7,568 nucleotides of DNA, from positions 1-7,568 of the forward strand of contig CAKUQA010000051.1 of NCBI GenBank assembly GCA_934675225.1, read 5' to 3'. The position numbers and the translations under genes were made by a program. The notes beneath the pieces were generated by a model. The model did not search any database, was not told where the DNA came from, and was given only the letters and a program-made list of their open reading frames with translations. This document shows, piece by piece, positions 1-5,332 of this stretch. This DNA is from an uncultured Candidatus Melainabacteria bacterium (lineage in GTDB: Bacteria; Cyanobacteriota; Vampirovibrionia; Gastranaerophilales; Gastranaerophilaceae). Within the stretch, counting starts at the first letter, position 1. Each line of letters opens with the position of its first letter.

Positions 1-68
1 CAACTAGTCTTGAGGACCCTATAAGAACTAACAAATATGCTCATTGTCCATTTGATAATAATATATTT

Positions 69-83
69 ATACAAATTTTGTAT
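69..83. promoter_or_regulatory. 15-bp perfect palindrome, possible operator
   Basis: The arms ATACAAA and TTTGTAT are exact inverted repeats around a single central T. The site lies about 90 bp upstream of the DUF6119 start codon and immediately before a possible -35 element (TTGATA, 84-89), where a repressor dimer would interfere with transcription. The surroundings are very AT-rich, so a palindrome of this length could arise by chance. No regulator gene lies next to it in the window. Confidence 0.3.
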
Positions 84-112
84 TTGATAAAATTATTCCA
101 AACATAAATATA
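84..112 (+). promoter_or_regulatory. possible sigma-70-type promoter for the DUF6119 gene
   Basis: TTGATA (84-89) is followed after 17 bp by AATATA (107-112). The -35 is a good match and the -10 only a fair one. Transcription would start around 118-120 and leave a leader of about 50 nt before the start codon. In DNA this AT-rich, promoter-like pairs are common, so the call is tentative. Confidence 0.25.
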
Positions 113-170
113 GCCCAATTGTCGAATAGAATATTTCTTATTTTATTCCTTTAATAAAGTGGGGGAATGT

Positions 171-1742
171 ATGAAAAACAAACTATCAATATATTTAATA
201 AAAGAACAAGTTACGGATGTAAATAGTATCTTTAAAAATCAAATAGAGTTGTTAAAAGAATATAATCCGTACAAACAAGTTTACTTTGTTGGTAGTAATT
301 TCCATCAACCAATGTGGCTAAAGAATTTCTTTGAAATAAACGACAATAGATTATTTCAAGCTAATTCTAAGGTGGTTTTACTTGTAAAACGAACATACGG
401 AGATATTAAAAGAACTTTTGCATTAACTTTTGGCTATGCAAAACCGCTTTTTAATGAAGATGTTATTGAAGAACAATTTGGATTAAAGATTGTTCTAAAT
501 ACAGTTAAGGCTGATGATATTAGAAAAATTTCAAAACTAAACATCGGTGGAAATCAAAAACAATCGCAGGAACAAATGCCAAAAGCTGCAAAAATATCCG
601 ATTTCGGATTCAATATTACTAGTGATTTAATGAAAACCGTTACTGCAACTTGCTCTGATCAAAAATTCGAAAATGCTGTTATAACTGGTGGAGATATTTT
701 TAGTATTACTGTTGACAGGAAAATTGATACAATTGAAGATTTCTTAGACTATTGTTATCATAGATTTACAGCAACTTCATATAGAGAAAATTTTGAGTGG
801 ATTGATAATATTAAAGCCGTAAAAAGCAAAGAGTTGATTGAAAAATTAGATAATCAAGTTATAAACAATATTATATCTCACTCTCTGGAAAATATATGTC
901 TTGCTGTTCCAGAAGTTATAAATTGGGAACAAGTAAAATGCTTTAAATATTCTGGAAGCAGAGAAGAGTACCATGATATAGACATATATGATTTTTTAGC
1001 ATCTTGTGAAAACTTAGAAAATTTGTCTATGAGCAAATTAAAAAACAAATCTATAAAAGCAATCTCCGCGGAAAATGAAAATCAAGTTTTGTATAATTGG
1101 TCGGCACAAAAATGTTTAATTGCTGAAATTGAATATGAAGATAATTCGTATTGTTTAAATAATAGTAAATGGTATCAAATTGATCATTCATTTGAAACCC
1201 AAATAAAAGATGAATATTTAACTATACCTATTTATGAAACAGAACTACTAAAATATAAATCTAATGGAAGTGAAACATATACGGAGAATGAATACAACGA
1301 AGAACTTGCAGAAAGGCTTGGAGCTGCATTGATTCATAAAATCGGAGAAATTCCGTTTGGAGGAGGAAAAGGAAATAAAATAGAAGTTTGTGATATACTC
1401 ACAAAAAACAAAGACTTAATGCACATAAAAAAATCTGGTGGTTCTTCTTTACTAAGCCACTTATTCAATCAAGCCACTGTTTCAGGTGAAGCATTGTTAG
1501 ACGCAGAATTTAGAAGAAGATACAATACGAAACTCCAAGAAAAAGGACTTGACTCATATATAGATAATGATTTTAAATCAAATAACTATACCATAGTTTT
1601 GGGCATTATTAGTAAAGGAAAGGAACCTAGACCCAATATCCCATTTTTTAGTAAGGTTGCTATTAGATACGCAACAAAAACGTTATCTAATTTAGGTTAT
1701 AATGTTGCAATTAGAAATATTCATGATGAAGAATCAAATTAA
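171..1742 (+). CDS. DUF6119 / TIGR04141 family sporadically distributed protein
   Basis: This 523-residue protein matches what I know of the TIGR04141/DUF6119 family in length and motif order. The N-terminus is the family-typical NKLSIYLIKE strand. Near residues 144-175 comes DFGFNITSDL followed by the VITGGD turn. A C-terminal block at about 389-445 runs from HKIGEIPFGGGKGN through IEVCDIL and LMHIKK to SSLLSHLFNQ and a late EFRRRY. The function of the family is not established; it is scattered in accessory and defence-type regions. Inference: E405/D408 on one strand and H418-x-K420 on the next resemble the spacing of a PD-(D/E)xK nuclease core, with His in place of the usual acid. I chose ATG at 171 because the GTG at 159 lies inside the purine-rich RBS (AGTGGGGGAA, 158-167). 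The gene stands alone on its strand and converges with the AAA+ gene. No signal peptide or membrane segment is visible, so it is probably cytoplasmic. Confidence 0.85.
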   Translation: MKNKLSIYLIKEQVTDVNSIFKNQIELLKEYNPYKQVYFVGSNFHQPMWLKNFFEINDNRLFQANSKVVLLVKRTYGDIKRTFALTFGYAKPLFNEDVIEEQFGLKIVLNTVKADDIRKISKLNIGGNQKQSQEQMPKAAKISDFGFNITSDLMKTVTATCSDQKFENAVITGGDIFSITVDRKIDTIEDFLDYCYHRFTATSYRENFEWIDNIKAVKSKELIEKLDNQVINNIISHSLENICLAVPEVINWEQVKCFKYSGSREEYHDIDIYDFLASCENLENLSMSKLKNKSIKAISAENENQVLYNWSAQKCLIAEIEYEDNSYCLNNSKWYQIDHSFETQIKDEYLTIPIYETELLKYKSNGSETYTENEYNEELAERLGAALIHKIGEIPFGGGKGNKIEVCDILTKNKDLMHIKKSGGSSLLSHLFNQATVSGEALLDAEFRRRYNTKLQEKGLDSYIDNDFKSNNYTIVLGIISKGKEPRPNIPFFSKVAIRYATKTLSNLGYNVAIRNIHDEESN

Positions 1743-1944
1743 TCAACTAAAATCAGGTTTGAAAAACCAAACAGTACCTAGAAGGTATAATGTGTTGTTT
1801 CTAAATGGCATTCTGTCCCTACTCACGCGAGTTTTAAGGAGATTTGAAGTCTTTATTGTGGAATTTATGACCAATACACATAAACGCACCTGCAAATTCG
1901 CGTCAGCTACCTCTCAACGGATATTTTGTTATAGTAACAGGATA

Positions 1945-1971
1945 AAGATTTCAATGAGATTAAGATTTCAA
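1945..1971. repeat. 10-bp direct repeat, 17-bp period
   Basis: AAGATTTCAA occurs exactly at 1945-1954 and again at 1962-1971. It lies just downstream of the GC-richer block in the gene-free spacer. The copies are short, AT-rich and only two in number, so their significance is uncertain. Confidence 0.4.
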
Positions 1972-2005
1972 GCTTTTTGTAATTTCCCACATTAATGCCG
2001 GTATT

Positions 2006-2025
2006 TTGCCATAATATTGCCATAA
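2006..2025. repeat. 9-bp direct repeat, 11-bp period
   Basis: TTGCCATAA is present exactly at 2006-2014 and 2017-2025, which places the two copies about one helical turn apart on the same face of the DNA. That spacing is typical of tandem binding sites for winged-helix regulators or short iterons, but with only two copies and no adjacent promoter or regulator gene the role is unknown. Confidence 0.4.
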
Positions 2026-2035
2026 AGTTAGATTA

Positions 2036-2182
2036 AATTTCGTTAGCCTAGTTTTCCCTCCGGCATAAATTTTTGTTTTAAAAACAAGTCGTAATTGCCG
2101 TAGTTCTATTTTGAAATAGTTTGTTTTTAGACTTTAAAAGAGATAAATAAGTTAAATTTTCAAAGAAAACTAACGGAAAATT
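2036..2182. repeat. imperfect inverted repeat bounding about 110 bp
   Basis: The left arm at 2036-2056 has AATTTCGTTAG, a 4-base interruption, then GTTTTC. The right arm at 2165-2182 reads as the reverse complement, GAAAACTAACGGAAAATT, with a 2-base length difference and without the interruption. The enclosed DNA is AT-rich and has no ORF. It could be a structured transcript, a small MITE-like remnant, or chance similarity in low-complexity DNA. I see no target-site duplication. Confidence 0.25.
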
Positions 2183-2248
2183 ATTTTGGTTAGAAATGTT
2201 AAAACGTACTTGTTTTGGCTAATCGAGAGAAATTATCAGCGTGGGCAT

Positions 2249-2307
2249 AAAAGAAACACCACACCCAGCACCACACTCCACATAGCAATAGAGGTGGTGG
2301 AATGTGG
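2249..2307 (-). terminator. probable intrinsic terminator of the AAA+ ATPase gene
   Basis: Read on the minus strand, twelve bases past the stop codon, an 11-bp stem (CCACATTCCAC with GTGGAGTGTGG, one G-U wobble) encloses a 15-base loop. The arms are 2297-2307 and 2271-2281. A T-rich run, TTTCTTTTA (2257 to 2249), follows, but about 13 bases past the main stem; alternative outer pairing of CACCCA with TGGGTG moves the stem base closer to it. The position right after a convergent gene supports termination. The hairpin may also act on plus-strand transcripts that run through from the DUF6119 gene. Confidence 0.6.
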
Positions 2308-2318
2308 GTGGGATTTGT

Positions 2319-4304
2319 TTAAAATCCAATTGAGTTTTTGAGTTCGGAAGATTTTTTAACCTTAACTTCTTCAGAGAGCATTTTTGTTATTTCGTCAATT
2401 TCTGTGGTTCCCAAGAAATCTACTTTCTTTTTTACGGTTGCAAAATCTCCGGAAGTTAGACCTTTTAGTTGTAAGTTAGAATCTTTAATTCCGAAAAAGT
2501 AGTCCATAGCGATGTTTACTTGTTTTTGAGTTAAAAAGTCAAATCTAATCTTAAAGGTAAATCTTCTCAAGCTTGCTTCATCTAAGGTATCAAGTAAGTT
2601 AGTTGTGCAAATGAACGGGTACTCAGCAGCTTCCATTTGAGTTAGCATTTCATTAACTTGAGCAACTTCCCAACTTCTTACGGCATTATTTCTATCTTGC
2701 AAGAAAGTATCAGCTTCGTCAAAGATTAGCATAGCTTTTTTAGATTTTGCCTCACTAAAAGCTGCTGCAATATTCTGTTCGGTTTCACCAACATACGGAG
2801 AAATTAAATCACTTGCACGTTTTAGCAAAACTTCTATTCCAAGTTGTTCGGCTAAGTATCTTGCATAAGAACTTTTTGACGTTCCGGGTTCTCCATAAAG
2901 ACACATTGAAAAGTTGAGTTTGTTTGAAGATTTAATCTTTTCCGTCAGTGCGTTAATATCCATATTGGCATTGATTAAATCAACATTGTAATCGCCCATA
3001 CTCTTTTTAGGCTCTTGTTTCACAACCTTTTTCTTATCCACAACTTTAGCAACATTTTCAATAAGTTCCTCAAAATCATCAACAGAACCATTAATCATTT
3101 TTGTTGTTTTTACAGCATTATTGATTAATGCCGGTGGAATATCATAATTCTTGTTTAACTCTTCAACTTTTTCTTTAGAAACAGTTAGTTCATTCTTTTT
3201 TAGCACCCTATTCCAAATATTCAATCTTGAATCTTCTGAAAGTTTTTCAAACTCAATACAATAAGTCATTCTTCTCAAAAATGCCGGATCAACGTCATAA
3301 ATATTATTTGTTGTCCAAATTACGGGAACAGGAGTTGTTTCAATAATCTTGTTCAAATAACCTTTTGAAGCTGTACCATCAGAACCAAATCCACGATTTA
3401 AGACATCTTCTGCTTCATCGAAAAGAATACAAGCATTACCAATTCGAGATAGAATTTGTTGTTTTGCATACAAATCAGCTAATCTCTCGGTTCTTTTCGC
3501 TTCTTCACCATAAGAATCCTCTGTTTTGACTGCGTAAAGTGGAACATTAGAAACATTAGCAATAAGTCTTGAAAACTCACTTTTACCTGTTCCAACGTGC
3601 CCATGCAAAAGTATATTCACACCTTTTGCATTTGTTTTAACAGCAGATTTAAGAATTTTTAAAACTTTTTTTTGTTTGTCCTTTATATGAGAAAAATCGT
3701 TTAATGTAAGAGTAGATTTTTCTGGTTCCCCTAAAAGTGTAGCGGTTATTTTTTCAACCGTATTACAATTCGGAGAATCAAAGATTTTCAACATATTTGA
3801 ATTAATTGAAACATTATTTCGTTTAGGGATTAGATTTTTAAAATAAAGGCTGTCCAGCAATCTGTCTTTCTCTCCGTATCTAATTCCGAGATAAAATCTA
3901 CAAAAATTATCTATCCCGTAACCATATAAACAACTGTCAAATTGTGTAAAAACTTTGTTCAATTCTTTAACAAGAGCATATGTAAAAATAGCCATTTCTT
4001 TGTCGTTCATATTAAAGATTTTCTGAATTAAACAAAGACGTTTTTCAACCGGAGTTTGGATTGGTTTAATCTCTGCTTTAAGTTTCTTGATTACAACTTT
4101 CAAATCTTTTACAAAAGCTTTCTTTTCCTTGATTGTTTCGATTTCCAAACAGCCATCGGAATCAAAGTTAAAATTACTTTTCTTAACCCTGAATTTTTCC
4201 AAGAAAGAATCAAAGAAACTGTCGAAGTTGTAGGAATTGTAATCAATCTGACAGCATAGCTTGTCCAAATAGTCCAATAATAAACGTTTTTCAAAATCAT
4301 TCAT
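2319..4304 (-). CDS. tandem-domain AAA+ ATPase (COG0464-like)
   Basis: This 661-residue protein has an N-terminal helical region (1-200) without recognisable motifs, then two AAA+ modules. Module 1 has Walker A GHVGTGKS (235-242), Walker B ILFDEAED (293-300), sensor-1 TTNN (331-334) and arginine pair R344/R345. Module 2 has Walker A GEPGTSKS (471-478), Walker B LIFDEAD (526-532), a SWEVAQVNEML helix (544-554), sensor-1 TTN (567-569) and R580/R581. The second Walker A carries Ser in place of the usual second Gly. Both sites otherwise look competent for ATP hydrolysis. Such proteins usually form hexameric remodelling machines; the substrate here is unknown. There is no membrane segment and no fused protease or nuclease. 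The start is ATG at 4302-4304, with AGAGGTAA on the minus strand (4318-4311) as RBS. The gene diverges from the recombinase gene and converges on the DUF6119 gene, so it is probably transcribed alone. Confidence 0.85.
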   Translation of the reverse strand: MNDFEKRLLLDYLDKLCCQIDYNSYNFDSFFDSFLEKFRVKKSNFNFDSDGCLEIETIKEKKAFVKDLKVVIKKLKAEIKPIQTPVEKRLCLIQKIFNMNDKEMAIFTYALVKELNKVFTQFDSCLYGYGIDNFCRFYLGIRYGEKDRLLDSLYFKNLIPKRNNVSINSNMLKIFDSPNCNTVEKITATLLGEPEKSTLTLNDFSHIKDKQKKVLKILKSAVKTNAKGVNILLHGHVGTGKSEFSRLIANVSNVPLYAVKTEDSYGEEAKRTERLADLYAKQQILSRIGNACILFDEAEDVLNRGFGSDGTASKGYLNKIIETTPVPVIWTTNNIYDVDPAFLRRMTYCIEFEKLSEDSRLNIWNRVLKKNELTVSKEKVEELNKNYDIPPALINNAVKTTKMINGSVDDFEELIENVAKVVDKKKVVKQEPKKSMGDYNVDLINANMDINALTEKIKSSNKLNFSMCLYGEPGTSKSSYARYLAEQLGIEVLLKRASDLISPYVGETEQNIAAAFSEAKSKKAMLIFDEADTFLQDRNNAVRSWEVAQVNEMLTQMEAAEYPFICTTNLLDTLDEASLRRFTFKIRFDFLTQKQVNIAMDYFFGIKDSNLQLKGLTSGDFATVKKKVDFLGTTEIDEITKMLSEEVKVKKSSELKNSIGF

Positions 4305-4329
4305 AACAAATTACCTCTATTGCATCTAC

Positions 4330-4357
4330 AGATTAACGCATCTGGGAAATATGTCAG
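4330..4357 (-). promoter_or_regulatory. possible promoter for the AAA+ ATPase gene
   Basis: On the minus strand CTGACA (4357-4352) and TAATCT (4335-4330) are separated by 16 bp, about 25 bp upstream of the start codon. Both hexamers are partial matches to the sigma-70 consensus. The hexamer AGATGC occurs twice in the same stretch (4343-4338 and 4327-4322), one copy on either side of the -10, and could be a binding site. This is a weak call. Confidence 0.25.
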
Positions 4358-4380
4358 GGCCTATGGAGGAATTTTGTTAC

Positions 4381-4393
4381 ATTGCGACGCAAT
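4381..4393. promoter_or_regulatory. 13-bp perfect palindrome in the divergent control region
   Basis: ATTGCG and CGCAAT are exact inverted arms around a central A, followed on the plus strand by five T. It lies between the divergently transcribed AAA+ and recombinase genes. It could be an operator for either gene. As a hairpin it would have only a 5-bp stem and 3-base loop, too weak for a convincing terminator. Confidence 0.3.
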
Positions 4394-4414
4394 TTTTCTA
4401 GTTCCTTTATTCCT

Positions 4415-4437
4415 ATACATTTGTACTTCAAATGTAT
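4415..4437. repeat. 9-bp perfect inverted repeat upstream of the recombinase gene
   Basis: ATACATTTG (4415-4423) and CAAATGTAT (4429-4437) are exact inverted repeats with a 5-bp spacer, 45 bp before the recombinase start codon. The TACATT/AATGTA cores resemble the TTACATT half-sites found downstream of the same gene, although the distance between the TACA and TGTA cores is 13 bp here and 12 bp there. It may be an autoregulatory operator or a third, more diverged recombinase binding site. Confidence 0.5.
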
Positions 4438-4481
4438 TTTTTAATTAAAACAAAGGGGAACAGTAGAAAAAAGGAGAAGAT

Positions 4482-5024
4482 ATGGCAACCGTAGAACCTA
4501 TAAGGAATAAAGAAGATATTGTAAAAGTTGAAAAAGTCTTAGCAGAAATGGGACAGCGAGAATTACTTTTATTTACTATCGGAACAAATTGTGGATTAAG
4601 GATTTCAGATATATTGAGGTTAAATGTCGAGAATGTTAGGAACAAAACGCACATACAAATAACTGAACAGAAGACAGGAAAGTTTAAAAAGTTTCCGATT
4701 AATTCAAAGTTACAACCGATGTTAAAAGAGTTTATTAAAGGTAGAAATGGGAAAGAACCACTATTTTTATCTCACTGGGGACGGAGATTAGATAGAGTTA
4801 CTGCATATTATTTAATAAGAAATGCTTGTAAAAAAGCTGGCTTACAAGAGAAAATTGGCACACATTCTATGAGAAAAACTTTTGGTTATCACCATTACCA
4901 GAAGTTCAAGGATGTTGTGCTTTTACAGAAAATCTTTAATCATTCAACTCCGACAGTTACTCTTAGATATATTGGAATAGAGCAAGATGAAATCGATTAT
5001 TCATACAGTAACTTCATCCTCTAA
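4482..5024 (+). CDS. small tyrosine-type site-specific recombinase
   Basis: This 180-residue protein is a tyrosine recombinase reduced to its catalytic domain. All key residues are visible: R40 in GLRISD, K64 in EQKTGK, H128 and R131 in HSMRKTFGYHH, H154 in FNHST and the nucleophile Y163 in LRYIG. Typical Xer or phage integrases are 280-400 residues and carry an N-terminal core-binding domain that clamps the DNA; here only about 25 residues precede the catalytic fold. Proteins of this short form are known from low-GC Gram-positive genomes and their phages. The start at 4482 is supported by AAGGAG at 4471-4476, 5 bp before the ATG. It is divergent from the AAA+ gene. A cluster of TTACA/TGTAA inverted sites with dif-like geometry begins about 20 bp after its stop codon and is the obvious candidate substrate. 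The frame is intact, so the enzyme is likely active. Confidence 0.9.
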   Translation: MATVEPIRNKEDIVKVEKVLAEMGQRELLLFTIGTNCGLRISDILRLNVENVRNKTHIQITEQKTGKFKKFPINSKLQPMLKEFIKGRNGKEPLFLSHWGRRLDRVTAYYLIRNACKKAGLQEKIGTHSMRKTFGYHHYQKFKDVVLLQKIFNHSTPTVTLRYIGIEQDEIDYSYSNFIL

Positions 5025-5044
5025 TCCTTGATATACTGGGGTTC

Positions 5045-5166
5045 CCTTTACATTTTAATCGTCTTACATTTTCTATAAATTGTAAAGCATTTTAGCCGAA
5101 ATCTAACTTATGACTATGGTACCACAAATAAAATTAAATTAAATAATGATTAAAAAATGTAAAGGA
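5045..5166. repeat. inverted repeat of CCTTTACATTTT half-sites
   Basis: CCTTTACATTTTAATC (5045-5060) recurs in inverted orientation as GATTAAAAAATGTAAAGG (5149-5166), the same bases with two extra T/A in the middle. The pair overlaps and encloses the first dif-like site. The core TTTACA is the same half-site motif used in the two 45-bp repeats, which suggests accessory recombinase binding sites rather than an independent element. Confidence 0.5.
5057..5101. repeat. dif-like recombination site, copy A
   Basis: This 45-bp unit shares 36 of 45 positions by hand alignment with copy B at 5224-5268. It starts with AATCGTCTTACATT, has a variable 9-bp AT-rich centre, then TTGTAAAGC and a TTTAGC tail. 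The inner part, 5061-5088, fits an 11+6+11 layout like XerC/XerD dif sites, with TTACATT on the left and AATTGTAAA on the right around TCTATA. It begins 32 bp after the recombinase stop codon. The function as a recombinase site is inferred from symmetry, duplication and location. Confidence 0.5.
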
Positions 5167-5211
5167 TTGTTCGTTTTACTTAGATTTATATACCTAAAAC
5201 TATTGATTTTA

Positions 5212-5242
5212 TTGAGTTTTAAAAATCGTCTTACATTATATA
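5212..5242 (+). promoter_or_regulatory. possible promoter of the two-gene operon, overlapping dif-like copy B
   Basis: TTGAGT (5212-5217) is followed by TTATAT (5236-5241, 18-bp spacing) or TATATA (5237-5242, 19-bp spacing). The -10 falls in the centre of dif-like copy B, so a bound recombinase would block it. Transcription from here would give a leader of about 85 nt before the operon's first start codon. Alternative AT-rich hexamers exist nearby. Confidence 0.25.
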
Positions 5243-5268
5243 GATATTGTAAAACGATTTAGCTAAAA
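5224..5268. repeat. dif-like recombination site, copy B
   Basis: This is the second copy of the 45-bp unit, in the same orientation as copy A and 167 bp from it. It is the more symmetrical copy: AATCGTCTTACA (5224-5235) and TGTAAAACGATT (5248-5259) are inverted repeats matching at 11 of 12 positions. The 28-bp core 5228-5255 has an 11+6+11 layout with centre TATAGA and a right arm TATTGTAAAAC resembling XerD-type half-sites. The 14-bp left block is identical in both copies while the centres differ, as expected if the arms are protein-bound. Confidence 0.55.
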
Positions 5269-5332
5269 GGTGGTCAATGTAAGTAAATGTGTTCTAAGTA
5301 ATAAATACTACACCATTATCTAGGAGATAATA

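Larger units (their letters stand above)
1743..2318. other. gene-free spacer between converging genes, with repeats and a GC-shifted block
   Basis: I see no credible gene in this 575-bp stretch. Directly after the DUF6119 stop are two small perfect stems, GGTTT/AAACC (1756-1768) and TACCT/AGGTA (1775-1787), neither followed by a T-run. About 1801-1920 is clearly richer in G+C (52 of 120 bases by my count) than the AT-rich flanks, which suggests a gene remnant, an acquired fragment or a structured RNA. The right half is very AT-rich and holds palindromes TTGTTTT/AAAACAA (2073-2087) and CTATTT/AAATAG (2106-2119). Short direct and inverted repeats are listed separately. I could not match any part to a tRNA, tmRNA or rRNA. 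Confidence 0.6.

Noticed and set aside
3..107. Open frame from the window start to TAA at 105-107, a possible 3' end of an upstream gene
   Set aside because: Only 34 codons. Its second half is AT-rich DNA containing a palindrome, and no motif is recognisable. A frame of this length is not remarkable at a window edge.
1756..1787. Two small hairpins after the DUF6119 stop codon as a terminator
   Set aside because: Each stem has only 5 bp and neither is followed by a T-run, so an intrinsic terminator is not supported.
1801..1925. tRNA, tmRNA or rRNA fragment in the GC-richer block
   Set aside because: I checked both strands by eye for T-arm, anticodon-arm and conserved rRNA segments and found no consistent match.
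1702..1995. 97-residue plus-strand open frame overlapping the end of the DUF6119 gene
   Set aside because: It begins inside the upstream gene, has no clear RBS, its composition is unlike a folded protein (many Arg, Phe, Ser and Cys) and it shows no recognisable motif. More likely spurious, although it covers the GC-richer block.
4056..4300. Plus- and minus-strand frames of 60-70 residues inside the N-terminal part of the AAA+ gene
   Set aside because: They are shadows of the AAA+ coding sequence in other frames, without their own RBS or motifs.
4374..4448. Short hydrophobic 24-codon frame starting at TTG after GGAGG (4365-4369), before the recombinase gene
   Set aside because: It has an RBS-like sequence at close spacing, but a TTG start, very short length and overlap with both palindromes make it weak. 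It could be a leader peptide, but nothing else supports it.
4445..4654. 69-residue minus-strand frame opposite the start of the recombinase gene
   Set aside because: It lies antisense to a gene with complete catalytic motifs and strong RBS; it is a reading-frame shadow.
5045..5283. CRISPR array reading of the repeats after the recombinase gene
   Set aside because: There are only two full copies at 80 percent identity, with a 122-bp gap and internal symmetry. No cas gene is present. Recombinase or regulator sites fit better.
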